Notes: a model not told the origin generated them from the sequence alone. DNA of 64,000 nucleotides from an uncultured Flavobacteriaceae bacterium (GCA_947500585.1 CANMSN010000001.1:186001-250000), one strand, 5' to 3'. Positions 25,378-34,436 are shown, numbered from the stretch's first letter. A program made the numbers and translations.

Positions 25378-26333
25378 AAATCTACAGCAAAACCAACACC
25401 TAAAAATTGTTTCCATTGCAATTTAGCTCCAGCTTCATCAAACTCGCCTTCTACTTCTGCTGGTTTTTGCGTTTTCACATCATCATCATACCGAATATGA
25501 GACCCTAAAGAGGCTCTAACAAAATTGTTTACTTTAAAATCAAAATCAATTCTCCAGTCTAAATCTACATTACCAAAATTATTTATATAATCGGTATAAA
25601 GACTAACACGATGTTTCATATTAATGTTTTCCAGAACTTCCATTTCGTAACTGTTGGTCATAAGAATGCCCAATTCTTCTCTCAAGCGTTCACCCTCGGT
25701 AATCAAATTCCCTTCATCATCAAAAACTGCAGGTGTTACACCAAAAGAACCTGCATTGGCCAACTCTTCATCTAAAACAAATGTTGCCTTTAAAGTTAAA
25801 GGTGAAAAATAAAAAGCTAATCGTTCTATTCTTTTTCCGTATTCCATACCGCCTCCAAAAAATAAGTATCCTGGTGCCATAAATCTAGAAATAGGATTAT
25901 CAGTATCTGGATAGTTGTATCCATTAGTTAATTGCGTTCTAAAATTAAATTTCGCTGAATAAAACCAATTGGAAGAATTGCTTGGATTGTATCCAAAATC
26001 AGAATTTAATTCAAATAAATCATCTGTTTTTCTAGTTTCTCTGGCTTCTTGCTTATTTATACCATAACGCACAGAAACGTTATTTCTCCAATTAAAATAT
26101 TTGTCTTTATAATTAGCCGAAGATTCTACACCTAAAAGTCCCGATATGGAATTAGTACCACCAGAATTCCAGTTTGTAAACGATACTTGACTTATATCTA
26201 TAGAGGCTTTGTTTTTTTGAGTCCATTCTGGACCATCATATTTGGCCTTTTTCGACTTCAAAAATAAAGAGTCTGGTTGTGCTATAAGTGATTGAAAAAA
26301 TAAACAAGTGAGGGCAAAGAGAACGTTCTTCAT
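25374..26333 (-). CDS. DUF3078 outer-membrane protein
   Basis: A 319-residue protein with a cleavable signal (QSLIAQ) and DUF3078 features: SQVSFTNWNSGGTNSISGL, aromatic-rich beta strands (NWRNNVSVRYGINKQE), PGYLFFGGGMEYGKR, and a C-terminal strand ending KQFLGVGFAVDF, typical for barrel insertion. Predicted beta-barrel. Function unknown; common in Flavobacteriaceae. Confidence 0.85.
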   Translation of the reverse strand: MKNVLFALTCLFFQSLIAQPDSLFLKSKKAKYDGPEWTQKNKASIDISQVSFTNWNSGGTNSISGLLGVESSANYKDKYFNWRNNVSVRYGINKQEARETRKTDDLFELNSDFGYNPSNSSNWFYSAKFNFRTQLTNGYNYPDTDNPISRFMAPGYLFFGGGMEYGKRIERLAFYFSPLTLKATFVLDEELANAGSFGVTPAVFDDEGNLITEGERLREELGILMTNSYEMEVLENINMKHRVSLYTDYINNFGNVDLDWRIDFDFKVNNFVRASLGSHIRYDDDVKTQKPAEVEGEFDEAGAKLQWKQFLGVGFAVDF

Positions 26334-26405
26334 GTTTAATTGTCTGGCTTTTTAGATTTAATAATTCATCAAAAACTATTCCGTTTTAACAAAAAATATA
26401 AATTT

Positions 26406-27584
26406 TTAATAGTTAAACTCTCCAAACTCTGATTTTATTGTAAGCTTTTTAGTTTTTGATGCTTCTACACGTCCAATTACTTTAGCATCAACATCAAAAG
26501 ATTTTGAAATTGAAATAATATCTTCAGCAATGTCTTGAGGCACATAAAGTTCCATTCTATGACCACAATTAAATACTTGATACATTTCTTTCCAATCGGT
26601 TTTACTTTGTTCTTGTATTAATTTAAAAAGTGGAGGAATTGGAAACATATTATCTTTTATAATATGAAACTCATCAACAAAATGAAGAATTTTAGTTTGT
26701 GCTCCACCAGAACAGTGCACCATGCCATGAATAGTTTCGCTATTATATTTTGTTAGAATTTCTTTGATAATGGGTGCATAGGTTCGTGTTGGAGACAGCA
26801 CTAATTTACCAGCATCAATAGGTGAACCATCAACAGCATCTGTTAATTTTACAGCTCCAGAATACACTAAATCTTCAGGTACAGATGCATCAAAACTTTC
26901 AGGGTATTTTTTAGCTAAATACTTATTAAATACATCGTGGCGCGCAGAAGTTAATCCATTACTTCCCATACCGCCATTATATGCTTTTTCATAAGTAGCT
27001 TGTCCAAAACTTTCTAAGCCTACAATAACATCACCTGCTTTTATATTGGCATTATCTATAACATCGGTACGTTTCATTCTAGCTGTTACGGTAGAATCTA
27101 CTATAATAGTTCTTACTAAATCTCCAACATCTGCAGTTTCTCCTCCTGTAGAATGAATAGTTACACCAAAGGATTTTAAATCTTTAAGTAAGTCTTCAGT
27201 GCCATTTATAATTGCTGATAAAACTTCACCTGGAATTAAGTTTTTGTTTCTTCCTATGGTTGAAGATAGCATGATATTATCTGTGGCACCAACACATAGT
27301 AAATCGTCGATATTCATAATTAAAGCATCTTGTGCAATGCCTTTCCATACTGAAATATCTCCTGTTTCTTTCCAATACATATAGGCTAGAGAAGATTTTG
27401 TTCCCGCGCCATCTGCATGCATAATTAAACAATAATCTTCGTCATTAGTTAAATAATCTGGAACAATTTTACAGAATGCTTTAGGAAATAAACCTTTGTC
27501 TATATTTTTAATAGCATTGTGCACATCTTCTTTTGATGCCGAAACACCGCGTTGGGCGTATCGTTTTGATACTTCTTGACTCAT
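26406..27584 (-). CDS. purM: Phosphoribosylformylglycinamidine cyclo-ligase (AIR synthase)
   Basis: A 392-residue AIR synthase-family protein of the longer Bacteroidetes form. Visible: N-terminal RYAQRGVSASKEDVHNAI, LIMHADGAGTKSSLAYMYWKETGDISVWKGIAQDALIMNIDDLLCVGA (nucleotide-binding core), STGGETADVGDLVRT and VFNCGHRMELYVP. It makes 5-aminoimidazole ribotide in purine synthesis. The family motifs are divergent from E. coli PurM but typical of this phylum. Confidence 0.9.
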   Translation of the reverse strand: MSQEVSKRYAQRGVSASKEDVHNAIKNIDKGLFPKAFCKIVPDYLTNDEDYCLIMHADGAGTKSSLAYMYWKETGDISVWKGIAQDALIMNIDDLLCVGATDNIMLSSTIGRNKNLIPGEVLSAIINGTEDLLKDLKSFGVTIHSTGGETADVGDLVRTIIVDSTVTARMKRTDVIDNANIKAGDVIVGLESFGQATYEKAYNGGMGSNGLTSARHDVFNKYLAKKYPESFDASVPEDLVYSGAVKLTDAVDGSPIDAGKLVLSPTRTYAPIIKEILTKYNSETIHGMVHCSGGAQTKILHFVDEFHIIKDNMFPIPPLFKLIQEQSKTDWKEMYQVFNCGHRMELYVPQDIAEDIISISKSFDVDAKVIGRVEASKTKKLTIKSEFGEFNY

Positions 27585-27987
27585 AATGTTGTATTGTAAT
27601 GCAAAGTAAAGGAATATTTTAAAAATTAAGAGGCTTTAATTTGATTATGAAATGGGTTTTATTAACGGGTTTTTAAACAAAAGAAGTAGTAAAACCAATA
27701 ATCTAATTTCATATTATCTTATGAATTTGTTTAATTAAAGAAATCGAATCTGATAACGTTAATGCAATTTCGTTTTAATGAACTGATTTTAGCATTACTA
27801 ACATTAAGTTATATTCATTTATAGTGACTACTGAATCTTTTGCACGAAAAAATTATTTCTTATAGACTATGGTGCTTAAAATTAAAATCATCGAAATTCC
27901 AAGAACTCACTTTATTTTATTATGAGGATGTCATAGTATTAAATTTTGGGTGAGACTAACTTTTCAAATACATTAATTTAGATAATA
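27585..27987. other. Intergenic gap without a recognisable gene
   Basis: About 400 bp of very AT-rich sequence between purM and a terminator. Reading frames on both strands are short and closed by stops within a few codons. No promoter match, long repeat or RNA structure stands out. It may hold an untranslated region or remains of a lost gene. Confidence 0.6.
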
Positions 27988-28023
27988 AAAAGCATTTGAA
28001 ATTATATAATCTCAAATGCTTTT
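27988..28023 (-). terminator. Terminator of the GPAYKN-repeat gene
   Basis: AAAAGCATTTGA (27988-27999) pairs perfectly over 12 bp with TCAAATGCTTTT (28012-28023), with a 12-nt loop. On the minus strand the stem is followed by TTTTATTATC. It lies 90 nt after the stop of the repeat-protein gene. Confidence 0.7.
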
Positions 28024-28112
28024 AAACTTTGTTAGAGTAAGTAACACAATCTAACGTCTAATACCTTTTGTAATAAATCTTTAAGATATGTGTTGTTTAT
28101 AAAAACCTATTA

Positions 28113-28433
28113 TTATACCTTCTTTTTCCAAGGTTTGAAATTTTTATAAGCTGGCCCCATTAATTTTTGTCTTTCATTGCCACTAGTATTGACTGCTACT
28201 GCCTCTACTTCTGAGGTGTTTCTCCATGGTTTATAATTTTTATATGCTGGTCCTGTAAGTGATTTTTTCTTGTTAGTTGAATATATTGCAGTTGGTATAG
28301 TTTTATGTTGCCAAGGTTTATAATTTTTATAAGCTGGCCCTTGTAAATCACTTCTCTTTAAATCAGTTTTCTCTTGAGCAAATGCACTAGAAGACACAAC
28401 TAAAAATCCTAAAATCAATGCTACTTTTTTCAT
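28113..28433 (-). CDS. Secreted protein with three GPAYKN(Y/F)KPW repeats
   Basis: A 106-residue protein: signal peptide 1-20 (ending AFAQ), then GPAYKNYKPW at 32-41, GPAYKNYKPW at 61-70 and GPAYKNFKPW at 93-102. Each is preceded by a Leu-containing basic segment (SDLQ, KSLT, QKLM) and the repeats are linked by 19 and 22 variable residues. The mature protein is basic and has no cysteines or membrane helix. The strict repeat with variable linkers suggests repeated binding units or a peptide precursor. It has its own promoter and terminator and lies downstream of a two-component system. Family not recognised. Confidence 0.8.
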   Translation of the reverse strand: MKKVALILGFLVVSSSAFAQEKTDLKRSDLQGPAYKNYKPWQHKTIPTAIYSTNKKKSLTGPAYKNYKPWRNTSEVEAVAVNTSGNERQKLMGPAYKNFKPWKKKV

Positions 28434-28457
28434 GACAATAATTTTTATGGTTCATGA

Positions 28458-28465
28458 CAAAAATA
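28458..28465 (-). promoter_or_regulatory. -7 promoter element of the GPAYKN-repeat gene
   Basis: On the minus strand TATTTTTG (28465 to 28458) matches TAnnTTTG, 24 nt before the ATG at 28433. There is no -33 TTTG at 19 nt, which would fit a promoter needing an activator. Confidence 0.55.
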
Positions 28466-28509
28466 TGTACGATAATAGCTTTTAGGATTATGCGAATCTA
28501 CCCATTTTG

Positions 28510-28529
28510 CATCCGTATAAATACGGATG
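28510..28529. promoter_or_regulatory. Perfect 9-bp inverted repeat, candidate activator site
   Basis: CATCCGTATAAATACGGATG: two 9-bp arms around AA. It is the only GC-containing palindrome in the gap between the response-regulator stop and the repeat-protein promoter. Its centre lies about 68 bp upstream of the predicted transcription start, a usual activator position. No T-run follows it on either strand, so it is a poor terminator. Confidence 0.5.
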
Positions 28530-28546
28530 GCATCATTCTTTAAATA

Positions 28547-29179
28547 TTATATCAAATTTATTTTCGCTGCTTTTTTAATAAGTTCGGCAGTGTTTTTTAC
28601 TTCTAATTTTTTTAAAATATTTGCGCGATGGGTTTCTATAGTTCGGGAACTTACAAATAGTTTAGTCGCTATTTCTTTTGTTGTCAATCCTTCTGAAATT
28701 AGCACTAAAACTTCCGCTTCCTTATTTGATAAAATATTTTCGCTAATGCTTTGAGTAGACATAAAGTTTATCATTTTTTCAGAAATTTCAGCACTAAAAT
28801 ATTTCTTCCCATGATATACAGTTCTTATTGCTAGAGTTAATTCGTCTTCATCTGTATTTTTTAGTAAATAACCATAAGCACCATCTTTGGCACATTTAGC
28901 TATATAGTTACCATCACTATGCATAGAAATTACAATAGGCTTTATACTGGAGTTTAAACTTTTTATTTCTTTTAAAACTTGAAAACCATCCATTTTCGGC
29001 ATAGCGATGTCTAAAAGGACAATATCTGCCTCTAATTTACTACCCATTACCTCCATAAATTCATGGCCATCACCAACACTCTTAACTATTTTAATATCAT
29101 CGTGTTTTCTGAGTAATTCAGCTAACCCTTTTCGGAAAAGCTCATGATCGTCGGCTATTACTAGTTTAATTTCATTCAT
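28547..29179 (-). CDS. NarL/FixJ-type response regulator
   Basis: A 210-residue regulator. The receiver domain (1-120) has Asp10/Asp11, the phospho-acceptor Asp57 (ADIVLLDIAMPKMDG) and the conserved Thr/Ser and Lys region. The LuxR-type helix-turn-helix (about 145-205) reads LSNKEAEVLVLISEGLTTKEIATKLFVSSRTIETHRANILKKL. Its start overlaps the kinase stop by 4 nt (ATGA). A perfect palindrome lies 17 bp past its stop, upstream of the repeat-protein gene. Confidence 0.93.
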   Translation of the reverse strand: MNEIKLVIADDHELFRKGLAELLRKHDDIKIVKSVGDGHEFMEVMGSKLEADIVLLDIAMPKMDGFQVLKEIKSLNSSIKPIVISMHSDGNYIAKCAKDGAYGYLLKNTDEDELTLAIRTVYHGKKYFSAEISEKMINFMSTQSISENILSNKEAEVLVLISEGLTTKEIATKLFVSSRTIETHRANILKKLEVKNTAELIKKAAKINLI

Positions 29180-30831
29180 AATTCTACAGGTAGTTCAATT
29201 TCAAAAGTAGTGTTTCCAGTTGTAGAGTTGATTTCTATTTTACCATTGCAAATTTCTACACGTTCTCTTATATTAATAATTCCTGAACCTAATTTTATGC
29301 TTCTTTCATCAAAACCAATACCATCATCAAAATAAAAAAGCGATATAAATTCATCAAATTCTGAAAGTGTAATTCTAATATTTTTTGCTTCAGAATGTTT
29401 CAATGAATTATTAATTAACTCTTGGCTAATTCTAAAAAGATTAATGCCTTGGCGGTTTGTTATATTCGTACTATCTTGTTTTGTTAAATCTTCGTAATCA
29501 ATATTTACATCTGTTGATTTTTTTAAGCTTTCAACAAAGTTTGTTAATGTAACACCAACTCCAAAGTCGTCTATAGAAGTAGGCATTAAAGCATTAGACA
29601 TCAGTCTGATTTCAGAAATAGTATCGTCAACTATTCTTTTCATTTCTGTTTTCTTCTTTTCATTTTCAACCTTATTTTCAATGTAATGTTTTAAGGATGT
29701 TAAATATGGCCCAACACCATCATGAAGTTCTCTAGAAAGTCGTCGTCTTTCGTTTTCTAAACCATCCACAAGCATTCGTTTAGCAACTATCCTACTATTT
29801 TCTTCATTGTTTCTAAACTCTATAAGTTTATCTCTCATGGTTATTAGACTTTTTCCTAAGAGGTCATTAGAACTTTTTGGTTTGTAATCAGTATTCAAAT
29901 TCATTTTACCTATATCATCAGAGAATTTAACTGCACCTTGTAAGGATGCTTTTAAATTAGCCAAAGCATCAAACATTTCCTTGATTTCATTTGAATTTTT
30001 AATAAATTCATTGCTTTGATTATAATCGCCTTCTGCCATAACCCTTAGACTGTTTTGCATGTTTTTGATAGGGTTGGTAATAAATCTTGTAAGGAAAAGA
30101 GATAGTACAACAGCCACAAGAAGAATAGCAAGGGTTAATGCTATAAGCCGTAATTTTAATGTTTTTAAGGGCATCGTTACCTCACTAACATCTATTTCGG
30201 AAAGAATTACCAACTTGAGATTTGAAATTTTAATAAGACTATACACACTATATACATCTATACTCCTGTAATCTTCAAAAACACCTCTACCATTTATCCC
30301 TTTTAACGCATTGATTACGCCCTCAGTTTTAACTAACATAGTATATGGAATATTATCCGGGAAAAAACGAGATTGAGATCGCATTCGGTAATCTTTACCT
30401 ACAAGATAAGACTCTCCACTTTCACCCAAACCAGTACGTTCAAGTAGTATTTTCTTGATTTTATTATAGTCAAGAATTTTAATCTTAGTTTCTTCTCCAG
30501 AGTTAGATATAAAACCTATTGAAGTTTCATTATTAATATGGTAAGGTGTGAAATCGAAAACTCCTTCAATATTTTTTATACTATCTGAAATTGTAACCGT
30601 TGTACTATCAAAATTTTTGTAATTATGCTCGGAGTCTAAAAAATCGTTCCATTCAGCCTTAATTAAATTTTCAACTTGAATTTGTTTGAGTGTTTTTATT
30701 GAGTTTAATTGCAGCAAAACACGATCCTCTAAAACTTTTGAAAACTGATTATAGAAAGAAAAAGACAAAACAGCAACTACCAGTACAATTAAACTATTAA
30801 TTATTACAAGTATGAGTGTTTTAATATTCAT
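29176..30831 (-). CDS. Membrane sensor histidine kinase (HisKA_3 type)
   Basis: A 551-residue kinase. Layout: membrane helix 5-28; periplasmic sensor about 30-225, with a PAS/Cache-like stretch (GESGESYLVGKDYRMRSQSRF, typical of dCache/double-CHASE sensors); second helix 230-250; HAMP about 250-305; HisKA_3 with phospho-accepting His370 (RRRLSRELHDGVGPYL); and an HATPase_c domain with QELINNSLKHSEAKNI, FDDGIGFDE and GSGIINIRERVE. It phosphorylates the co-translated LuxR-type regulator. The extracellular sensor suggests a small-molecule or peptide ligand, identity unknown. Confidence 0.92.
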   Translation of the reverse strand: MNIKTLILVIINSLIVLVVAVLSFSFYNQFSKVLEDRVLLQLNSIKTLKQIQVENLIKAEWNDFLDSEHNYKNFDSTTVTISDSIKNIEGVFDFTPYHINNETSIGFISNSGEETKIKILDYNKIKKILLERTGLGESGESYLVGKDYRMRSQSRFFPDNIPYTMLVKTEGVINALKGINGRGVFEDYRSIDVYSVYSLIKISNLKLVILSEIDVSEVTMPLKTLKLRLIALTLAILLVAVVLSLFLTRFITNPIKNMQNSLRVMAEGDYNQSNEFIKNSNEIKEMFDALANLKASLQGAVKFSDDIGKMNLNTDYKPKSSNDLLGKSLITMRDKLIEFRNNEENSRIVAKRMLVDGLENERRRLSRELHDGVGPYLTSLKHYIENKVENEKKKTEMKRIVDDTISEIRLMSNALMPTSIDDFGVGVTLTNFVESLKKSTDVNIDYEDLTKQDSTNITNRQGINLFRISQELINNSLKHSEAKNIRITLSEFDEFISLFYFDDGIGFDERSIKLGSGIINIRERVEICNGKIEINSTTGNTTFEIELPVEL

Positions 30832-30967
30832 TAAAAATCTCTTTTAAAAAGCAAGATAAGATTTAATTAATATTTTAGTTATGTGTGTATTGATTTATAT
30901 TTTACAACAACTTACACTATATTTCATAATAGCTAACTAAACTAATTTTTGGGTTTTTATTATAATT

Positions 30968-33154
30968 CTAACGCGTAAACAACAATTCTCTATATTTTGT
31001 TAATGGCCAAATTTCATCATCAACAAGTAATTCTAACTTATCGCAATGATAACGAATATCATCAAAAAGAGGTTTAACCTTATTACAATAAGCTAATGCT
31101 TTCTTTTCTATATTTTCAATACTATTGGCAATTCTTCGCTCATTAATCATTGCGGTAACATTTGTATTTATACCTTCTATATGTTTAGATATTTCTTCAA
31201 TTAAATTAATTTGTTCTTTAGCTACACTTTCAAATTTCTTATCAAAAATCTCTTTTAAACCCCTTACATTTTCTATTAAAATATTTTGATATTTAACTGC
31301 TGTTGGCACTATATGGTTTCGAGCAATATCTCCTAAAACACGCCCCTCTATTTGAATATGCATGCTATAAGCCTCCATTTCAATTTCGTAACGCGCTTCG
31401 GCTTCAATTTTGCTCATCACTTTCATTTCCTCGAACAAAGCAATGGTTTTTTTAGAAATTTTTGCTTTTAAAGCTTCTGGTGTTGTTTTATTATTACTCA
31501 ATCCGCGTTTTTTTGCTTCCTGTTCCCAAGCTTCACCATAACCATTGCCTTCAAACAAAATAGATTTTGTAGATTTAATATATTCTCTCAATACATTAAA
31601 AATAGCTTCATCTTTCTTTAAATCTTTTTTATCAATTAAAACATCAACTTCTATTTTAAAATCCTTTAGTTGTTTTGCCACTATGGTATTTAAAATGGTC
31701 ATTGGGTTACCGCAATTAGCTGTAGAACCTACTGCCCGAAACTCAAACTTATTACCTGTAAAGGCAAAGGGAGATGTTCTATTTCTATCGGTATTATCTA
31801 ATAAGACATCTGGAATTTTACCAACTACGTTTAGCTTAAGCTCGGTTTTTTCCTCAGGTGATAATTTCCCTTTTGTTACACCTTCTAACTCTTCTAAAAC
31901 CTTAGTGAGTTGTTCTCCAATAAACACCGAAATAATTGCTGGTGGTGCTTCGTTAGCACCCAATCTGTGGTCGTTACTTGCCGATGCAATAGCCGCTCTT
32001 AATAAAGCTTCATTTTCGTGAACCGCTTTAATGGTAGATATAAAAAACGTTAGAAACTGTAAATTACTCATTGGCGTTTTTCCTGGGCCCAGTAAGTTAA
32101 CACCAGTATCTGTTGAAAGCGACCAATTATTATGTTTTCCAGAACCATTTACACCTGCAAATGGTTTTTCGTGAAGCAATACTTTAAAATTATGACGCGA
32201 TGCCACCCGCCCCATAATATCCATTAATAAAGAATTATGGTCTACCGCTAAATTAGCTTCTTCATAAATAGGAGCTAATTCGAACTGGTTTGGAGCAACT
32301 TCGTTATGTCTTGTTTTTACGGGAATGCCTAAAAGCATACATTCCGTTTCTAACTCGCGCATAAAATTTAGAGCTCTGTTGGGAATTGATCCAAAATAAT
32401 GATCGTCTAATTGCTGTCCTTTAGCAGATGAATGCCCTAATAATGTTCTGCCTGTTAAAGTGATATCTGGACGACTAGCTGCTAGCATTTTATCTATTAA
32501 AAAATATTCCTGCTCCCAACCTAAAGAGGATGTTACTTTTTTTACGTTTTTATCAAAGTACTTACAAACGGCTGTTGCGGCATCGTCAACAGCATGCAAT
32601 GCTCTTAATAATGGTGTTTTATAATCTAAGGCCTCACCTGTATAAGCCACAAAAATAGTTGGAATACAAAGTGTTGTCCCATAAATAAATGCTGGCGAAG
32701 TAGGATCCCAAGCTGTGTAACCTCTGGCTTCAAATGTATTTCTTATACCACCACTCGGAAAACTTGATGCATCGGGTTCTTGTTGCACTAATTGGTTACC
32801 TCCAAATTTTTCAATAGCCATCCCGTCGCCTATAGTCTCAAAAAAAGCATCGTGCTTTTCTGCCGTGGCTCCTGTTAGTGGTTGGAACCAATGCGTATAA
32901 TGGGTTACCCCTTTTGAGAGCGCCCAATCTTTCATTGATGAGGATACTTGATCAGCTATGTTTCTATCTATTTTTTTACCATGCCTAATAGCATTCATAA
33001 CGCCTTTAAAAGCATCTTTTGTTAAATATTGACGCATGGTATTTTCATTAAATACATGTCTTCCAAAAAGGTCTGAACGACGCACTTTTTCATCAATATG
33101 AATTGGTTTGTTTGCGAGCGATTCTTTTATGGCGTGATATCTTAATGTTGGCAT
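30968..33154 (-). CDS. glnN: Glutamine synthetase type III
   Basis: A 728-residue GSIII, far longer than GSI or GSII, making glutamine from glutamate and ammonia. Visible: N-terminal FGRHVFNENTMRQYL, THYTHWFQPLTGATAEKHDAF, SSLGWEQEYFLID, RHNEVAPNQFELAPIYEEANLAVDHN, GVNGSGKHNNWSLST and NRTSPFAFTGNKFEFRAVGS. The ATG at 33154 (MPTLRYHAIKE) is chosen over 33181 because the -7 element (33186 to 33179) overlaps the upper start. It is divergent from a GSII gene. Confidence 0.94.
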   Translation of the reverse strand: MPTLRYHAIKESLANKPIHIDEKVRRSDLFGRHVFNENTMRQYLTKDAFKGVMNAIRHGKKIDRNIADQVSSSMKDWALSKGVTHYTHWFQPLTGATAEKHDAFFETIGDGMAIEKFGGNQLVQQEPDASSFPSGGIRNTFEARGYTAWDPTSPAFIYGTTLCIPTIFVAYTGEALDYKTPLLRALHAVDDAATAVCKYFDKNVKKVTSSLGWEQEYFLIDKMLAASRPDITLTGRTLLGHSSAKGQQLDDHYFGSIPNRALNFMRELETECMLLGIPVKTRHNEVAPNQFELAPIYEEANLAVDHNSLLMDIMGRVASRHNFKVLLHEKPFAGVNGSGKHNNWSLSTDTGVNLLGPGKTPMSNLQFLTFFISTIKAVHENEALLRAAIASASNDHRLGANEAPPAIISVFIGEQLTKVLEELEGVTKGKLSPEEKTELKLNVVGKIPDVLLDNTDRNRTSPFAFTGNKFEFRAVGSTANCGNPMTILNTIVAKQLKDFKIEVDVLIDKKDLKKDEAIFNVLREYIKSTKSILFEGNGYGEAWEQEAKKRGLSNNKTTPEALKAKISKKTIALFEEMKVMSKIEAEARYEIEMEAYSMHIQIEGRVLGDIARNHIVPTAVKYQNILIENVRGLKEIFDKKFESVAKEQINLIEEISKHIEGINTNVTAMINERRIANSIENIEKKALAYCNKVKPLFDDIRYHCDKLELLVDDEIWPLTKYRELLFTR

Positions 33155-33178
33155 TTTTAATTTGTTTAGTTTGTTGTA

Positions 33179-33186
33179 CAAAAATA
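33179..33186 (-). promoter_or_regulatory. -7 promoter element of the GSIII gene
   Basis: On the minus strand TATTTTTG (33186 to 33179) matches TAnnTTTG, 24 nt before the chosen start codon at 33154. Confidence 0.55.
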
Positions 33187-33276
33187 ACTACCTAAAACTA
33201 AAAATTGTCACAATCAATAAAATTTATTATTAACATTTTTTCAGTAATTACATAAATAAATCATCTTTTTTTAAAA

Positions 33277-33300
33277 TATACCCAAAAAAAATAGGGTATA
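33277..33300. promoter_or_regulatory. Candidate operator between the two glutamine synthetase genes
   Basis: TATACCC (33277-33283) and GGGTATA (33294-33300), a perfect 7-bp inverted repeat with a 10-nt A-rich spacer. It lies between the two divergent promoters and could bind a nitrogen-responsive regulator. No T-run follows. Confidence 0.4.
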
Positions 33301-33365
33301 AATAAAAATAAGTTGCATGTTTATTAAAACACCCCTATTAAATTTAAAGTATCTACATAATAATA

Positions 33366-33373
33366 TATATTTG
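33366..33373 (+). promoter_or_regulatory. -7 promoter element of the GSII gene
   Basis: TATATTTG matches TAnnTTTG. TTTA, one mismatch from TTTG, lies 19 nt upstream (33343-33346). The leader to the ATG at 33414 is about 35 nt. Confidence 0.55.
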
Positions 33374-33413
33374 TTAGATTAACATTTAGTATCTTATTTA
33401 TAAAATATTCATT

Positions 33414-34436
33414 ATGGCAAAAATTAAATTAGAATACATTTGGTTAGACGGATATTATCCAACTCAAAATTTGAGAAGTAAAACCAAGGTAGAAGAACAC
33501 GAAAATTTTAAAGGCACATTAGAAGAGCTAGGAAACTGGTCTTTTGATGGATCATCAACAAGACAAGCAGAAGGTGGATCTTCTGACTGTTTATTAGTAC
33601 CTGTTGCAATTTACCCAGATCCAGACAGAATTAACGGTTATTTAGTTATGACGGAAGTTATGAATGCTGATGGGACACCTCACGAATCTAATGGTAGAGC
33701 AACTATTGATGATGACGATAATGATTTCTGGTTTGGTTTTGAGCAAGAGTATTTCATTATGGATACCAAAACACAGCTACCATTAGGATTCCCTGTTGGT
33801 GGATATCCTGCTCCACAAGGTATGTATTACTGTTCTGTAGGTGGCAAAAATACACATGGTAGAGACTTAGTTGAAGAGCATGCAGATTTATGTATTGATG
33901 CTGGTTTAAACTTTGAAGGTATTAACCAAGAAGTAGCTTCAGGACAATGGGAATTTCAATTGTTTGCAAAAGGTGCTAAAAAAGCTGGAGATGAAATTTG
34001 GATCGCCAGATATTTACTAGATCGTTTAACTGAAAAATATGGTTATTACATAGAATATCATCCAAAACCATTAGGTAAAGATATGGATTGGAATGGTTCT
34101 GGTATGCACGCAAACTTCTCTAACACTACTTTAAGAACTTGTGGTGACAAAGAAGTTTATGCAAAAATATGTGAAGCTTTCCGTCCTGTTGTAAAAGAAC
34201 ATATTGCAGTTTACGGAGAGTTTAACGACCAACGTTTAACTGGATTGCATGAGACTGCTGCTATTACAGATTTCTCATGGGGAATTTCAGATAGAGGGGC
34301 TTCAATTCGTATTCCAATTATTGCAGTAGAAAAAGGTTGGAAAGGCTGGTTAGAAGATAGAAGACCTGCTTCTAATGGTGACCCTTATAAAATTGCTGGT
34401 AGAATTATTAAAACTGTTAAATCCGCCAAGGTTTAA
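33414..34436 (+). CDS. Glutamine synthetase type II (eukaryote-like)
   Basis: A 340-residue GS of the short type II class. The beta-grasp N terminus reads KLEYIWLDGYYPTQNLRSKTK and WSFDGSSTRQAEGGSSDC. Active-site motifs are FGFEQEYFIMD, FEGINQEVASGQWEFQLF and WNGSGMHANFS. ATP and glutamate sites appear at GLHETAAITDFSWGISDRGASIRIP. It makes glutamine like its divergent GSIII neighbour. Two different GS types side by side suggest expression under different nitrogen states. It ends in a strong terminator. Confidence 0.93.
   Translation: MAKIKLEYIWLDGYYPTQNLRSKTKVEEHENFKGTLEELGNWSFDGSSTRQAEGGSSDCLLVPVAIYPDPDRINGYLVMTEVMNADGTPHESNGRATIDDDDNDFWFGFEQEYFIMDTKTQLPLGFPVGGYPAPQGMYYCSVGGKNTHGRDLVEEHADLCIDAGLNFEGINQEVASGQWEFQLFAKGAKKAGDEIWIARYLLDRLTEKYGYYIEYHPKPLGKDMDWNGSGMHANFSNTTLRTCGDKEVYAKICEAFRPVVKEHIAVYGEFNDQRLTGLHETAAITDFSWGISDRGASIRIPIIAVEKGWKGWLEDRRPASNGDPYKIAGRIIKTVKSAKV

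Noticed and set aside
27649..27960. Short frames in the purM to terminator gap
   Set aside because: All are under about 15 codons or lack a start, with no promoter match or recognisable motif.
31545..32021. 158-codon open frame on the + strand
   Set aside because: Antisense to the well-conserved glutamine synthetase III gene, with a composition explained by the opposite frame and no promoter.
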